From an uncultured Oscillospiraceae bacterium (GTDB taxonomy: Bacteria; Bacillota; Clostridia; Oscillospirales; Oscillospiraceae), in contig CAKTEQ010000004.1 of assembly GCA_934552825.1 (NCBI GenBank), positions 124,001-188,000 of the forward strand: a stretch of 64,000 nt of DNA, in the 5' to 3' direction. Every line of letters starts with the position of its first letter. Position 1 is the first letter of the stretch. Below the pieces are notes generated by a model that saw only the letters and a list, made by a program, of their open reading frames with translations, searched no databases and was not told where the DNA came from. Positions 7,995-17,359 of this stretch are shown here, piece after piece. Position numbers and translations under genes: made by a program.

Positions 7995-9266
7995 TTAACC
8001 CTCTGGATATTTTTTCTCAAAAAACTTACGTCTGCTGATACAGAAAGCGAGTATCGCCGTGCTCACAGCGGAAGCTGCGGCAAAAACAAACCAGCCTAGG
8101 GAATAATTTCCTGTCCTGTCAAACACGCCGCCCATAAACAGCGGGCCGACAGAGCTGCCAATGGATGAGCAAAATGTGACAAGGGCGTATATACTGGCAT
8201 ATTCCCGCACGCCGAAAAGGCCGCTCGTCATCATTGGCGTGCCTATCGTGCCCAGCATGTTGGAAAGGCCGAATACAACCGCCATGGGATACGCCAGCGC
8301 CGGAAATTTGCTGAGGGATGCCAACATCAGGGTCGTGATCGTGATCAGCACGCCGATATAGAGATTGCCGACCTTATTCCCGAATTTATCAAACAGGAGC
8401 CCCAGCAGAAGCTTTGCAAAGCACAGTATGAGCAAATACACGGAAAACACACTCGCCGCCTGCTCCGTCGTGAGTCCGCCGTCTGTCTGCAGGGACGTCA
8501 CAGCGAGCTGCTGAGTCGTCATGGCGACCATGCCGCCGAGAAGTATGCCGAAACAGAAAAGCCAGAATATCGGCGACCGGAGGGCAGTTTTATACTTCAT
8601 CCCCCAGAGCGCATGCTTTTCCTCCTCCGGCTTCTTTTCGATATCGCTGAAGCCGTATGGCACAGCCCCCACCATCCCCGGCTCAGGCGTGCACAGAGCT
8701 ATGGCGATAAGGCTGAGTACGGCGCAGATTATTCCCGCCCAGAGATACCCCGCCTGCCATCCGTGTTCCGTAATTGCCCAAGCGAGCAGCTTTGTATAGA
8801 ATATGCCTCCCAGGCTCGTGCCCACATAGGCTGCGGATATTGCCATGGCGCGCTTTTCAAGGAACCAGTTGTTCACCATCATCGTTATTGCGATACCGCC
8901 GATAAACACGCCGGTCACGCCGCGCACCCCGCTCGCTATATAAAACTCCCACAGGCGCGTGGCGCAGCTCATGGCGAGAAACGCAAGAAACGTCAGCACC
9001 GCTGCTATGAGCATCAGCAGCTGGTTCTTTCTGAAATGCTTCTGAATAAACACCCCGGCAAAAGGTGTTATCACCATGCCCACCAAGCCTGAAACCGTCT
9101 GAGTAGCGTTGAAGGCGGTCTGAGTAAAGCCCAATGCCTCCGGAACCGGTCTGTAAAACAGCGGGATCCCGCTGAGAGACAGGCCCATATTCGCGAAAAG
9201 CAGCAAAAAAGCGCCGAATAGTACCACAAAATAACGGCGGCTGTTCTTAAAGCCCATATTATTCAT
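7995..9266 (-). CDS. MFS transporter, oxalate/formate-antiporter-like
   Basis: A 423-residue major facilitator with about 12 membrane helices. The first loop and helices (FANMGLSLSGIPLFYRP, then TVSGLVGMVITPFAGVFIQ) and the central cytoplasmic loop (about residues 190-215) resemble the OFA and monocarboxylate group of MFS carriers. It is therefore likely to move a small organic acid, but the substrate is inferred only from family resemblance. The start at 9266 has GGGAG seven bases upstream. It lies on the same strand as, and downstream of, the amidohydrolase and solute-binding genes, but a strong hairpin at 9361-9406 separates it from them. Confidence 0.88.
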   Translation of the reverse strand: MNNMGFKNSRRYFVVLFGAFLLLFANMGLSLSGIPLFYRPVPEALGFTQTAFNATQTVSGLVGMVITPFAGVFIQKHFRKNQLLMLIAAVLTFLAFLAMSCATRLWEFYIASGVRGVTGVFIGGIAITMMVNNWFLEKRAMAISAAYVGTSLGGIFYTKLLAWAITEHGWQAGYLWAGIICAVLSLIAIALCTPEPGMVGAVPYGFSDIEKKPEEEKHALWGMKYKTALRSPIFWLFCFGILLGGMVAMTTQQLAVTSLQTDGGLTTEQAASVFSVYLLILCFAKLLLGLLFDKFGNKVGNLYIGVLITITTLMLASLSKFPALAYPMAVVFGLSNMLGTIGTPMMTSGLFGVREYASIYALVTFCSSIGSSVGPLFMGGVFDRTGNYSLGWFVFAAASAVSTAILAFCISRRKFFEKKYPEG

Positions 9267-9360
9267 ACTTCTCCCTCGTAATCTGTTTTCACTTTTGATT
9301 ATAATATAAAGTGTACAATTATGTAAAGGAGAACCAATCTACTTCAGAAATTCCGCCTTA

Positions 9361-9406
9361 AAACACAGCTTCCCGTATGGTGACCGCCATACGGGAAGCT
9401 GTGTTT
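9361..9406 (-). terminator. Strong terminator after the third solute-binding lipoprotein gene
   Basis: A perfect 20-bp stem (9361-9380 with 9387-9406), loop TGACCG. T-rich tracts follow on both strands. It isolates the MFS gene from the upstream pair. Confidence 0.88.
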
Positions 9407-9433
9407 TTCTTATATGCAGATGTTTTATTATCT

Positions 9434-10537
9434 TTACTGCTGTTCTGAATCGAACACGTATCCGAAGTTATTTATGGAGTAAATTCTCTCATAGAACTCA
9501 TAACCATACTTCTCGCCGCCTGTCAGAAGGGCCGTTGCGCACTCAAAGGCACTGTACCACGCGCCTTCATTTGCACCCTGGCCGATCGTACCGCGTATGC
9601 AGTTAACTTCGCCGCTTTTGCCGGTTATCATTCCTATCAGTGTTGCGTCCTGCGTATTGCAGAAGATGCCATACTGATCCAGCTGGTTCTCAGGAACATT
9701 TGCAACGATATAGTTGTTGGCTCCTATCGCGGCGCCGGCATTGAATATCAGACCTACACGGATCTCGGGATCAACTGTAAAAGCATTCTGAGCCAGAGTA
9801 TAGCCCTCGTCCATTGAAAGATTGCTGTGTTCGCCAACATAGGACAGGGTAATACGCGGATCCTTGACTATGTATTCCTTGTAAGCGTCAGATCTTGCCT
9901 TATTCTTCACCGTTGAATTGTCAATTGTTACGAACGCATGGACCTCACCGTCCGCCGCGTCGGGATAAGCAACGTCGAGCCATGCATGGAGCATCAGCGC
10001 CCCCTGTTTTCCCTGTTCGCCCTGATCCAGCACTACTTTACCGGCAACTTCAAAGTCCGGCTCTGTACCGAAGCAGACGATATGAGAGCCCTTTTCCTCC
10101 GCGTTGGCGCACACATCTCCCAGACCATCAGGGATATCAAGAACGATGACAGCCGCGGAGCTCATCTCAACGGCGTTCTCAATGAGGTTGATAATCTGAG
10201 ACGTATCATTATCGGCATTGGCTGTATTATACGAATAGCCAAGCTCCTCGAAGCCCTGCTTCAGCCCCGCGTCGATCGCGACGACAAAGTCGGATGTCAG
10301 TCTGGGCGTAACAAAAGTGACCAGAGGCTTCATGCCGGCGTCCAGTTTTTCCTGGACATATTCGTTAGGTTTTGAATTTGCGATTTTTTCCGCTGTATCC
10401 TCCTGTTCAACATCCGGGGTCTGGTTTTCCACAGGGGGCGTCATCTCTCCTTCATTTTTCTTGCCGCCGCAGCCGGCGAAGGAGAACATCGAGATCAGAA
10501 GTATGCATGCCAATAGAATAGATACTGATTTTTTCAT
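9434..10537 (-). CDS. Solute-binding lipoprotein, sugar-binding-like (third paralogue)
   Basis: A 367-residue lipoprotein: MKK, a hydrophobic core, a FAGC lipobox with the lipidated Cys at 23, an acidic Pro/Glu-rich linker to about 50, then a type I periplasmic-binding fold. The SKPNEYV-x-EKLDAG segment at the linker end is shared with the protein at 3466-4581. The rest is more diverged (PEIRVGLIF, GANNYIV), so the ligand may differ. It lies 67 bases downstream of the amidohydrolase gene on the same strand and is probably co-transcribed with it. AGGAGGAAAAA precedes the start. No ABC membrane subunits are nearby. Confidence 0.9.
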   Translation of the reverse strand: MKKSVSILLACILLISMFSFAGCGGKKNEGEMTPPVENQTPDVEQEDTAEKIANSKPNEYVQEKLDAGMKPLVTFVTPRLTSDFVVAIDAGLKQGFEELGYSYNTANADNDTSQIINLIENAVEMSSAAVIVLDIPDGLGDVCANAEEKGSHIVCFGTEPDFEVAGKVVLDQGEQGKQGALMLHAWLDVAYPDAADGEVHAFVTIDNSTVKNKARSDAYKEYIVKDPRITLSYVGEHSNLSMDEGYTLAQNAFTVDPEIRVGLIFNAGAAIGANNYIVANVPENQLDQYGIFCNTQDATLIGMITGKSGEVNCIRGTIGQGANEGAWYSAFECATALLTGGEKYGYEFYERIYSINNFGYVFDSEQQ

Positions 10538-10604
10538 TTTTTCCTCCTTAAAATATCGTACAACATCAACTTGAATGCCAGGATTTGCTCAGGGGAAAAC
10601 GCTG

Positions 10605-11606
10605 TCAGACTTTTATTCCGAAATAGGTCTCCGCATTCCCGAAGTACAGCTTTTCAAAGTCTGTCATCGGCAGGGGCAGGCTGTTGATAAAGGTTATATT
10701 TTCCTCCATGCGCTCCATGGGGTAGTCCGTGCCGAAAACGATATGGTCCATGCCGAAAACCGTCTTTGCGCACTCAAAAGCGGCTTTTGAAAAATTACCG
10801 CTGGTGCTGACCCATATATTGGAGCTGAAGTATTCGCTCGGTGCTTTCATGTTGCGCGCCTTTCCGCCACAGCTCCCCATTCTTGAATTCGCGTCGTCCA
10901 GACGCTGCATCAAAAACGGTATGCCCTCGCCCAAGTGCCCTATCATCACCTTCAGATCAGGGATCCTGTCAAAAACGCCGTTGAAGATCATCCTTATCAG
11001 CGTCGTCGCGACATCCAGCGCAAAGCCGAACCCGGACCCCGCCATGCCGGCGCCATAGCCGTGCAAATCGACGGCAGTGGGGAATGTGGGGTGGATATAG
11101 ACGTACATTCCAAGCTCCGCCGCTTTTTTCAGCAGCGGGAAAAAGTACTCGTCGTCCAGGCGCTTGTCGCCGTAGTTTGAAAAAGCATTCCAGCATCTGA
11201 AGCCAAGCTCTTTGCCGCAGCGCTCCAACTCCGCAAGAGACGCTCCGATATCCGCAACCGCAAGGACGGCGCAGCCTCCAAAGCGGCCAGGATATTTTTT
11301 CATCGCCTCGTAAAGCAGATCGTGGTTCTTTACAGCCTCCCGCACACCGATTTCCGCCGGCAACTGTTCTATGCCGATAGATATGCTCAGCATCGCCATG
11401 TCGATCCCGGCTTCATCCATTCTTTTAATTCTCTCTTCACCCAGGTCCAGAAGCTCCGGTACAATGGGTTTTATGGGCAGCAGCCCGTCGCCCCCGTGGT
11501 ACATGCTGCGAGTTTCCGGATCATAGCTTGGTATCCCGCTCCGGTTTGACGCCGCATCTAAAAAGCTCTGGGTATAATAATGCGCTTCAAAATCAATACG
11601 CTTCAA
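10605..11606 (-). CDS. Amidohydrolase-2 family protein, ACMSD/gamma-resorcylate decarboxylase-like
   Basis: A 333-residue TIM-barrel metalloenzyme. The metal-ligand and catalytic positions of the ACMSD and gamma-resorcylate decarboxylase group are all present: E7-x-H9 (FEAH), H172 (IHPTFP), H224 (GHLGEG) and D294 (GTDYP). An EAH start rather than HxH fits the gamma-resorcylate decarboxylase type. Members decarboxylate or hydrolyse aromatic or cyclic acids using Zn or Mn. The start is a TTG at 11606, supported by GGAGGT five bases upstream and by the need to keep E7 and H9. It forms a probable operon with the solute-binding lipoprotein at 9434. The exact substrate is unknown. Confidence 0.88.
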   Translation of the reverse strand: MKRIDFEAHYYTQSFLDAASNRSGIPSYDPETRSMYHGGDGLLPIKPIVPELLDLGEERIKRMDEAGIDMAMLSISIGIEQLPAEIGVREAVKNHDLLYEAMKKYPGRFGGCAVLAVADIGASLAELERCGKELGFRCWNAFSNYGDKRLDDEYFFPLLKKAAELGMYVYIHPTFPTAVDLHGYGAGMAGSGFGFALDVATTLIRMIFNGVFDRIPDLKVMIGHLGEGIPFLMQRLDDANSRMGSCGGKARNMKAPSEYFSSNIWVSTSGNFSKAAFECAKTVFGMDHIVFGTDYPMERMEENITFINSLPLPMTDFEKLYFGNAETYFGIKV

Positions 11607-11739
11607 ATTTTACCTCCCGGTTTGTAGTTTTTCGTTAAAAAGCTATTTACAGCTCGTTCGCAATATAGCACGTGCCTTATCGACCACATTTTATTATTAA
11701 TACACATATTTTTGAAATATTTTTGATAAATATTTAGCG

Positions 11740-11768
11740 CTTATTAATAGTTTAATGCTATCAATAAG
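11740..11768. promoter_or_regulatory. Candidate LysR operator upstream of the amidohydrolase gene
   Basis: An 11-bp inverted repeat (11740-11750 and 11758-11768, 10 of 11 positions match) with a 7-base centre, inside a very AT-rich stretch between the LysR gene and the amidohydrolase gene. The interrupted dyad and its position fit a LysR-type activator site. It is inferred, not matched to a known site. Confidence 0.5.
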
Positions 11769-11795
11769 TGCCGTATATCTATTCACGAATAAAAA

Positions 11796-11836
11796 ATCCC
11801 CCCGACGTTGGAGAATACTCTCTAACGTCAGGGGGC
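11796..11836 (-). terminator. Intrinsic terminator of the LysR gene
   Basis: The hairpin CCCCC..GACGTT / AACGTC.GGGGG is followed on the minus strand by ATTTTTTATT. It begins just past the stop of the LysR gene. Confidence 0.8.
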
Positions 11837-11846
11837 TATAAGCTAT

Positions 11847-12746
11847 TTACTGAAGAAGCACATTCCGTGTGATATTGGCAAAATTCTCAATGAACGGGTT
11901 TTGAGCGTCCCGCCGCCACGCCAGTTCAAGATACGCGGTTATCGGAGGGCAGTTCAGGCGTATCACGTGGAGATCCTTGCCAACGTCAAGGGCATTGACG
12001 CTCAGGTGATTCAAGATCGCTATGCCCAGTCCTGATCTTATCATCAGCGTGATCTCATAGGGCGTGAAGTCCTTCTCCACAATATCCGGAGATATACCCG
12101 CGTCCATGAAGATCCTGTTGATCCCCTCCCAAAGCCCGGGCGTCCTCATTCTTTTGAACATGAATATCCTCTCGCCCTTGAGCTTTACCGGGTCGATGAC
12201 GTCATATCCCGCGAGGGCGTGTGACCTGCCCACGACGACTACCATCTGGCCGCTTATCAGGGGGAGATAGTCCAGCTCGGGATTTTTCGCCTGCCCTATG
12301 TAATTAAGCACGAAGCCCGCGTCGATCTTATTATTGGTCAGCTCCTGATTGACGCCGTAGAGGGACGACGCTTTTATATCAAGCTCAACCATTGGATACT
12401 TTCTTCTGAACTCCTGGATAATCCGGGGCAGATGCTCCGGTATGAAAAGCTCCAGATACCCAATGGAAAACGTTCCCGATACGCCCTCTCCCAGGCCTGA
12501 GACCCGCTCCATGAGCGAATCATACCGACGCATGATATCCTGCGCCTCGATCAGGAACTGTTCGCCCGCCGGCGTTAGGGAGACGTTTCTCGTCGTCCGC
12601 TTGAAGAGCTCGATCCCGAGGGTGTCCTCGAGGTCAGAAATGTGCCGGCTCAGGGTCGGCTGACTGATATACATATCTTCGGCCGCTTTCGTGAAATTCA
12701 GGTGCTCCGCCGCCGAGATAAACATACGGATCTTGTCTAAATTCAT
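11847..12746 (-). CDS. LysR-family transcriptional regulator
   Basis: A 299-residue LysR regulator with an N-terminal winged HTH (residues about 1-60: LNFTKAAEDMYISQPTLSRHISDLEDTLGIELFKR) and a C-terminal effector domain. It sits upstream of the amidohydrolase and solute-binding pair on the same strand, with its own terminator between them and an interrupted dyad in the gap. It is therefore the likely regulator of that pair. Its HTH is close to that of the regulator at 940-1812. Confidence 0.93.
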   Translation of the reverse strand: MNLDKIRMFISAAEHLNFTKAAEDMYISQPTLSRHISDLEDTLGIELFKRTTRNVSLTPAGEQFLIEAQDIMRRYDSLMERVSGLGEGVSGTFSIGYLELFIPEHLPRIIQEFRRKYPMVELDIKASSLYGVNQELTNNKIDAGFVLNYIGQAKNPELDYLPLISGQMVVVVGRSHALAGYDVIDPVKLKGERIFMFKRMRTPGLWEGINRIFMDAGISPDIVEKDFTPYEITLMIRSGLGIAILNHLSVNALDVGKDLHVIRLNCPPITAYLELAWRRDAQNPFIENFANITRNVLLQ

Positions 12747-12869
12747 CTTTCACAACCAAGTCGCTTTTAACTCGGGACAAGAGATGCTTTATAAAACGAC
12801 AATCCTTTCTGTAAAGCTGTCAGTACGGGTGAAATTATAAACCTGCTGCTTCAGCTCCCGGAAGACTTA

Positions 12870-13208
12870 TCAGCCGGGAGGCCACGTCATGTCACGCCCT
12901 GCCAGCACATGGAAGTGCAGGTGCTTCACGCTCTGTCCCGCCTGCTCTCCGCAGTTGGACACAACGCGGAAATCCTTTATGCCCAGCTCTCTCGTGAGCT
13001 GGGAAATGACTTCAAAAGCGCGGGCGACAATATGGGAATTCTCGGGAGTTATCGCCGCGCAGGAGCCAATGTGCTCCTTGGGGATAACGAGAAAATGTAT
13101 CGGCGCCTGTGGGTCTGTGTCGTAAAAGGCACAGACCATACCATCGTCATATATCTTGTTTGTGGGTATCTCGCCGGAGGCGAGCTTGCAGAAAATACAG
13201 TCGGACAT
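12870..13208 (-). CDS. HIT-family (HinT-like) nucleotide hydrolase
   Basis: A 112-residue histidine-triad protein. CIFCKLASGEIPTNKIYDD opens the fold and HLHFHVLAG (near 96-104) is the HIT motif, with the catalytic His in the H-x-H-x-H run. HinT-type enzymes hydrolyse adenosine phosphoramidates and release AMP from aminoacyl-adenylate adducts. It lies 15 bases after alaS on the same strand, which suits a role in clearing such adducts. The stop codon lies inside a hairpin (CTCCCGG / CCGGGAG, 12855-12882) that may terminate the mltG-alaS-HIT transcript. Confidence 0.93.
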   Translation of the reverse strand: MSDCIFCKLASGEIPTNKIYDDGMVCAFYDTDPQAPIHFLVIPKEHIGSCAAITPENSHIVARAFEVISQLTRELGIKDFRVVSNCGEQAGQSVKHLHFHVLAGRDMTWPPG

Positions 13209-13223
13209 AGAATTTCTCCTCTC

Positions 13224-15860
13224 TTACAGCAGCTTTTCAACGACGCCCGCCGCCGCCTGAAGAGCGGTCTCAAGCTTTGAGGGGTCCTTGCCGCCGGCAG
13301 TCGCGCTGTCGGGTCTGCCGCCGCCGCCACCGCCGCACATTGCCGCGATCTCCTTAACTATCTTGCCTGCGTGAGCGCCCGCCTTAACAGCATCCGCGCC
13401 GCATACGCACAGGATGTTCACCTTTTCGCCTGCGGTGCTGGCAAGGACAGCCACCATGTCAGGCGCCCGGTCCTTTACACCGTCGCCCATGGCGCGCAGA
13501 GCGTCCATACCCATGTCCTCCAGCTTAACCGCCGCCACGCGGACAGCGCCGACCTGCTTCGCGCCCTCCAGAAGAGTGGACAGCTGCATATTCGCAAGGC
13601 GCGCATTGAGCTTCTCGATAGTCTTGCTCTCGTCACGCAGTTCATTCATCACCTGCTCCGCGCGCTGAACTACCTCGTTCACGTTTGTCTTAAGATTCTT
13701 CGCCGTATCAGCGATGACAGCAGTCTTTTCGTCGATAGCTTCAACCACCGCCTTGCCGGTTATAGCCTCGATACGACGCACGCCGGAGGCTATGGAGCTC
13801 TCGGAGACTATTTTGAAGCTGCCGGCCTTTGCCGTATTGTCCAGGTGTGTACCGCCGCACAGCTCCGTGGAGCAGCCGTCCATGTCGACAACGCGCACCA
13901 CATCGCCGTATTTCTCTCCGAACAGAGCCATTGCGCCGAGCTTCTTCGCCTCGTCAATGGACATCTCCCTTATAGTAACGGGGTGCCCATCCAGAATGGC
14001 TTCATTCACCATATTCTCGATCCTGCTCAGCTCCTCAGGCGTTATTGCAGAGAAGTGGGTAAAGTCAAAGCGCAGTCTGTCAGGCTCAACAAGTGAACCG
14101 GCCTGATGTACATGGTCACCCAGTACAGTCTGGAGCGCCTTCTGGAGCAGGTGCGTCGCGGAATGGGCGCGCATTATGGCCTTGCGGCGCACGGTGCAGA
14201 TCGAAGCCCTGACCGTATCGTCCACAGCGGCCTCACCGCCAAGCACTACTCCGTAATGGAGGAATTTGCCGCCCTTGTCCTTTACCACGTTGTTTACCCT
14301 GAACTCGAAGTCCCCGCAGGAGATCGAGCCGTGGTCCGCTGTCTGACCGCCCATCTCCGCATAGAAGGGAGTCTTGTCCAGAACGATTATGCCCTCATTG
14401 CCGCTGCGTATCTCTCCGCTGAGCTCCCCGTCGGTCACGATGGCAAGTATCTTCGCCTCGCACTCGTTCTCGGTATAGCCCACGAACTGCGTGGGGGTGT
14501 TGTCCAGGCCAAGCTCGATGCCCGCCCAGGCCAGATCGCCCAGCGCCTCTCTCGCCTTGCGGGCGCGCACGCGCTGCTCTTCCATGAGCGCTTTGAAGCT
14601 CTCCTCGTCTACGGTCATGCCCTCTTCCTCCACCATCTCGATGGTCAGGTCGATGGGGAATCCGTATGTATCATAAAGCTTGAAGGCATCGCTGCCGGAG
14701 AACACCGTTTCGCCCTTAGCCTTGTGCTCTTTCAGCAGGTCGCTGAATATCTTCATGCCGCCGTCAATAGTCTTGGCGAAGTTCTCTTCTTCCGTCCTGA
14801 TGACTCTCGTTATGTAGGTCTGCTTTTCCCTCAGGTCGGGGTACTGGCACTCGTTCTCATGGATGACCGTATCCACAACTACATAGAGGAAGGGTTCGTT
14901 CACGCCCAGGAGCTTGCCGTGGCGCGCCGCTCTTCTAAGCAGGCGGCGCAGGACATAGCCCCGCCCCTCATTGGAGGGCAGGACGCCGTCGCATATCATG
15001 AACGTTGCGCTTCTGATGTGGTCTGTGATAACGCGCAGGGACACGTCCATTTTATGAGTCTTGCCGTAATATGCGTGAGTGATCTCGGAGACTTTCTTCG
15101 TGATATTCATGACCGTGTCCACATCGAAGAGAGAGTCCACGTCCTGGCAGACGACTGCCAGGCGCTCAAGGCCCATGCCCGTGTCGATATTCTTCTGCTT
15201 AAGCTCAGTGTAGTTATTGTTGCCGTCGTTTTCGAACTGGGAAAAGACGTTGTTCCAGACCTCCATGTATCTGTCGCAGTCGCAGCCGACGGTGCAGTCA
15301 GGCTTGCCGCAGCCGTACTTCTCGCCTCTGTCATAGTAGATCTCGCTGCAGGGGCCGCAGGGACCGGAGCCGTGCTCCCAGAAGTTATCCTCTTTGCCGA
15401 ATCGGAAAATGCGCTCGGCGGGTATACCTATCTCCTTGTTCCAGATCTCAAACGCCTCGTCGTCATCCACATATACGGAGGGATAGAGACGGTCGGGATC
15501 CAAGCCGACCCACTGGGGGGACGTGAGGAATTCCCAGCTCCAGGCGATCGCTTCATGCTTGAAGTAATCACCGAAGGAGAAGTTGCCAAGCATCTCGAAG
15601 TATGTGCCGTGGCGCGCCGTCTTGCCGATATTTTCGATATCGCCTGTGCGGATGCACTTCTGGCAGGTGCACACTCTTCTTCTGGGCGGCTCCTGCTCGC
15701 CTGTAAAGTAGGGCTTCATGGGCGCCATGCCGGAGTTTATAAGCAGCAGTGACGCGTCGTTCTGGGGAATCAGTGAGAAACTTGGCAGCCTGAGATGACC
15801 CTTGCTCTCAAAGAATGAGAGAAATTTCTCTCTGAGTTCGTTTACGCCGGATTTTTCCAT
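13224..15860 (-). CDS. alaS: Alanyl-tRNA synthetase
   Basis: An 878-residue class II synthetase of normal length. The N-terminal catalytic domain begins with FLSFFESKGHLRLPSFSLIPQNDASLLLINSGMAPMKPYF. The editing domain has its zinc ligands in HSATHLL and CGGTHLDNT. The C-terminal DHHA1-type domain ends with a glycine run (CGGGGGGRPDSATAGG). It charges tRNA-Ala and edits mischarged Ser and Gly. It lies 41 bases after mltG and 15 before the HIT gene on the same strand, so the three are likely co-transcribed. There is no room for a T-box leader, so it is not controlled by one here. Confidence 0.98.
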   Translation of the reverse strand: MEKSGVNELREKFLSFFESKGHLRLPSFSLIPQNDASLLLINSGMAPMKPYFTGEQEPPRRRVCTCQKCIRTGDIENIGKTARHGTYFEMLGNFSFGDYFKHEAIAWSWEFLTSPQWVGLDPDRLYPSVYVDDDEAFEIWNKEIGIPAERIFRFGKEDNFWEHGSGPCGPCSEIYYDRGEKYGCGKPDCTVGCDCDRYMEVWNNVFSQFENDGNNNYTELKQKNIDTGMGLERLAVVCQDVDSLFDVDTVMNITKKVSEITHAYYGKTHKMDVSLRVITDHIRSATFMICDGVLPSNEGRGYVLRRLLRRAARHGKLLGVNEPFLYVVVDTVIHENECQYPDLREKQTYITRVIRTEEENFAKTIDGGMKIFSDLLKEHKAKGETVFSGSDAFKLYDTYGFPIDLTIEMVEEEGMTVDEESFKALMEEQRVRARKAREALGDLAWAGIELGLDNTPTQFVGYTENECEAKILAIVTDGELSGEIRSGNEGIIVLDKTPFYAEMGGQTADHGSISCGDFEFRVNNVVKDKGGKFLHYGVVLGGEAAVDDTVRASICTVRRKAIMRAHSATHLLQKALQTVLGDHVHQAGSLVEPDRLRFDFTHFSAITPEELSRIENMVNEAILDGHPVTIREMSIDEAKKLGAMALFGEKYGDVVRVVDMDGCSTELCGGTHLDNTAKAGSFKIVSESSIASGVRRIEAITGKAVVEAIDEKTAVIADTAKNLKTNVNEVVQRAEQVMNELRDESKTIEKLNARLANMQLSTLLEGAKQVGAVRVAAVKLEDMGMDALRAMGDGVKDRAPDMVAVLASTAGEKVNILCVCGADAVKAGAHAGKIVKEIAAMCGGGGGGRPDSATAGGKDPSKLETALQAAAGVVEKLL

Positions 15861-15901
15861 TGGGGATACGCCTCCGTTTTTTTATATAAAAGATTTTGTT
15901 C

Positions 15902-17359
15902 TTACTCGCCTGTTGAGAAGTTTTCACTGTTGACGAAGTTTATATGCTCGTCATAGGTCCTGAAGAAGTGGTGCACTCCGTCAGCGCCCAGCGCATAGTA
16001 ATAGTAATCCGTGCTCGCCGGATTTAGCGCTGCCATGATGGACTTGGCGCCCGGGGACGCGATTGGTCCCGCGGGGAGTCCCGGATACATATAGGTATTA
16101 TAGGGGCTGTCCACCTGGAGGTCCTCCTGGGTGAGCACGGCCTTATGCTCGCCGATCGCGTACTGCACCGTCGCATCTATCTGGATGCAGGGGAAATTGT
16201 CGCTGTTAAGGCGGTTGTAGATGACAGAGGCAATGGTGCTGCGCTCATCGTCACCCGCGGCTTCACGCTCTATCATAGAAGCGACCGTGAGCACCTCTCT
16301 TATGGTCATGCCCTTCTCCGCCGCCATATTGCGCATCTCCTCCGTGAACTTGGAGTTGAAGTTGGCAAGCATTTTGTTCACAGCGGTAACAGTGTTCTCG
16401 CTTAGATAAAAATCATATGTGTCCGGGAAGAGGTAGCCCTCAAGGCGGAACCTGTCTCCCAGAGGCACGTCCTCGAGGAAGCTGTACTCGAAGTCGTAAT
16501 TTGCGAGTGTCTCCCAGAGGTCATCCTCTGCCGCGACGCCATTGTCCGCCAGGAGCTTTACTATCTGGCGCAGCTCATAGCCCTCGGGTATCGTCACCGT
16601 GACGACGATGCGGTTGTCGGAATAGCTGTTCATCGCGGTTACCAGAGCGCGGTAGTCCATAGTGCTGTTCAACTCAAAGGAACCGGCGGATATTTTCTTT
16701 TCCTCGTCCACGTGGGCGAAGGAGCCGTAAATTTTGAAGAGGAACGGGTATTCCACAAGTCCCGCGTCGTGGAGCTTCTGCGCCACGTCCGCCACGGTAT
16801 CGTCCTTATCCACCTCGACTATGGCGGTCACATCCGCCTTGCCCAGAGCAAGCACGTCCTTCGCCGCCATCCATCCGAGCACCGCAAGGAGCGTGGATAT
16901 GCCCACCACAAACGCGAAAAACAGCAGCGCGCCGAAGCAGCCCGTCTTCTGCCGGCGCTGGGCCTTGACGACCTTGTTTCCCGCCTCCGGCGCAGGCTCA
17001 GGCTTTTTCTCCACCTGCCGCACAACAAACTTTTCCTTTTTCTCCTTCTTCTCCGGAGCCGGCTCCTCCACAACGGGCAGATCCTTCTGCTCCTCCCGCT
17101 CCAGGCGGCGGAGCTTCTCGTTAAGCTCGTTAGGGTCAAAGTCCTCGGCGCTGGCGGCAGGCGTGTCGTCCTTGGAGGGCTCGAAGTATTCGTCAGCAAA
17201 AGTTCTGAACTCTTTCAAAAAGTCCTCGTCGCTCACAGGCGGGAGCTCTCCCTTGGCAGCCCCGCCGTCCTCATCGGTCATGCCCGCCAGCTCCTTGAAC
17301 TCGTCAAGGTCAAGCTCGTCGGCAGGTATGTTATTAAAATTCTGTTCGTCCTTTGACAT
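15902..17359 (-). CDS. mltG: Endolytic murein transglycosylase MltG
   Basis: A 485-residue membrane-anchored YceG/MltG protein. The start at 17359 is supported by AAGGAAAT upstream; the frame extends further without support. An acidic and charged cytoplasmic N-terminus (about 1-155) precedes one transmembrane helix (near 160-185) and the YceG domain. The latter has the catalytic segment VASMIEREAAGDDER and the QIDATVQYAIG and PYNTYMYPGLPAGPIASPG signatures. It cuts nascent glycan strands and so sets their length at the cell membrane. The long N-terminus is typical of Clostridia. It is divergent from the small Cys-rich gene at 17463. Confidence 0.95.
   Translation of the reverse strand: MSKDEQNFNNIPADELDLDEFKELAGMTDEDGGAAKGELPPVSDEDFLKEFRTFADEYFEPSKDDTPAASAEDFDPNELNEKLRRLEREEQKDLPVVEEPAPEKKEKKEKFVVRQVEKKPEPAPEAGNKVVKAQRRQKTGCFGALLFFAFVVGISTLLAVLGWMAAKDVLALGKADVTAIVEVDKDDTVADVAQKLHDAGLVEYPFLFKIYGSFAHVDEEKKISAGSFELNSTMDYRALVTAMNSYSDNRIVVTVTIPEGYELRQIVKLLADNGVAAEDDLWETLANYDFEYSFLEDVPLGDRFRLEGYLFPDTYDFYLSENTVTAVNKMLANFNSKFTEEMRNMAAEKGMTIREVLTVASMIEREAAGDDERSTIASVIYNRLNSDNFPCIQIDATVQYAIGEHKAVLTQEDLQVDSPYNTYMYPGLPAGPIASPGAKSIMAALNPASTDYYYYALGADGVHHFFRTYDEHINFVNSENFSTGE

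Noticed and set aside
14106..15752. A 548-codon open frame opposite alaS
   Set aside because: Antisense shadow of a conserved gene, without any recognisable family.
15861..15901. A possible T-box leader before alaS
   Set aside because: Only 41 bases separate mltG from alaS, too short for a T-box RNA.
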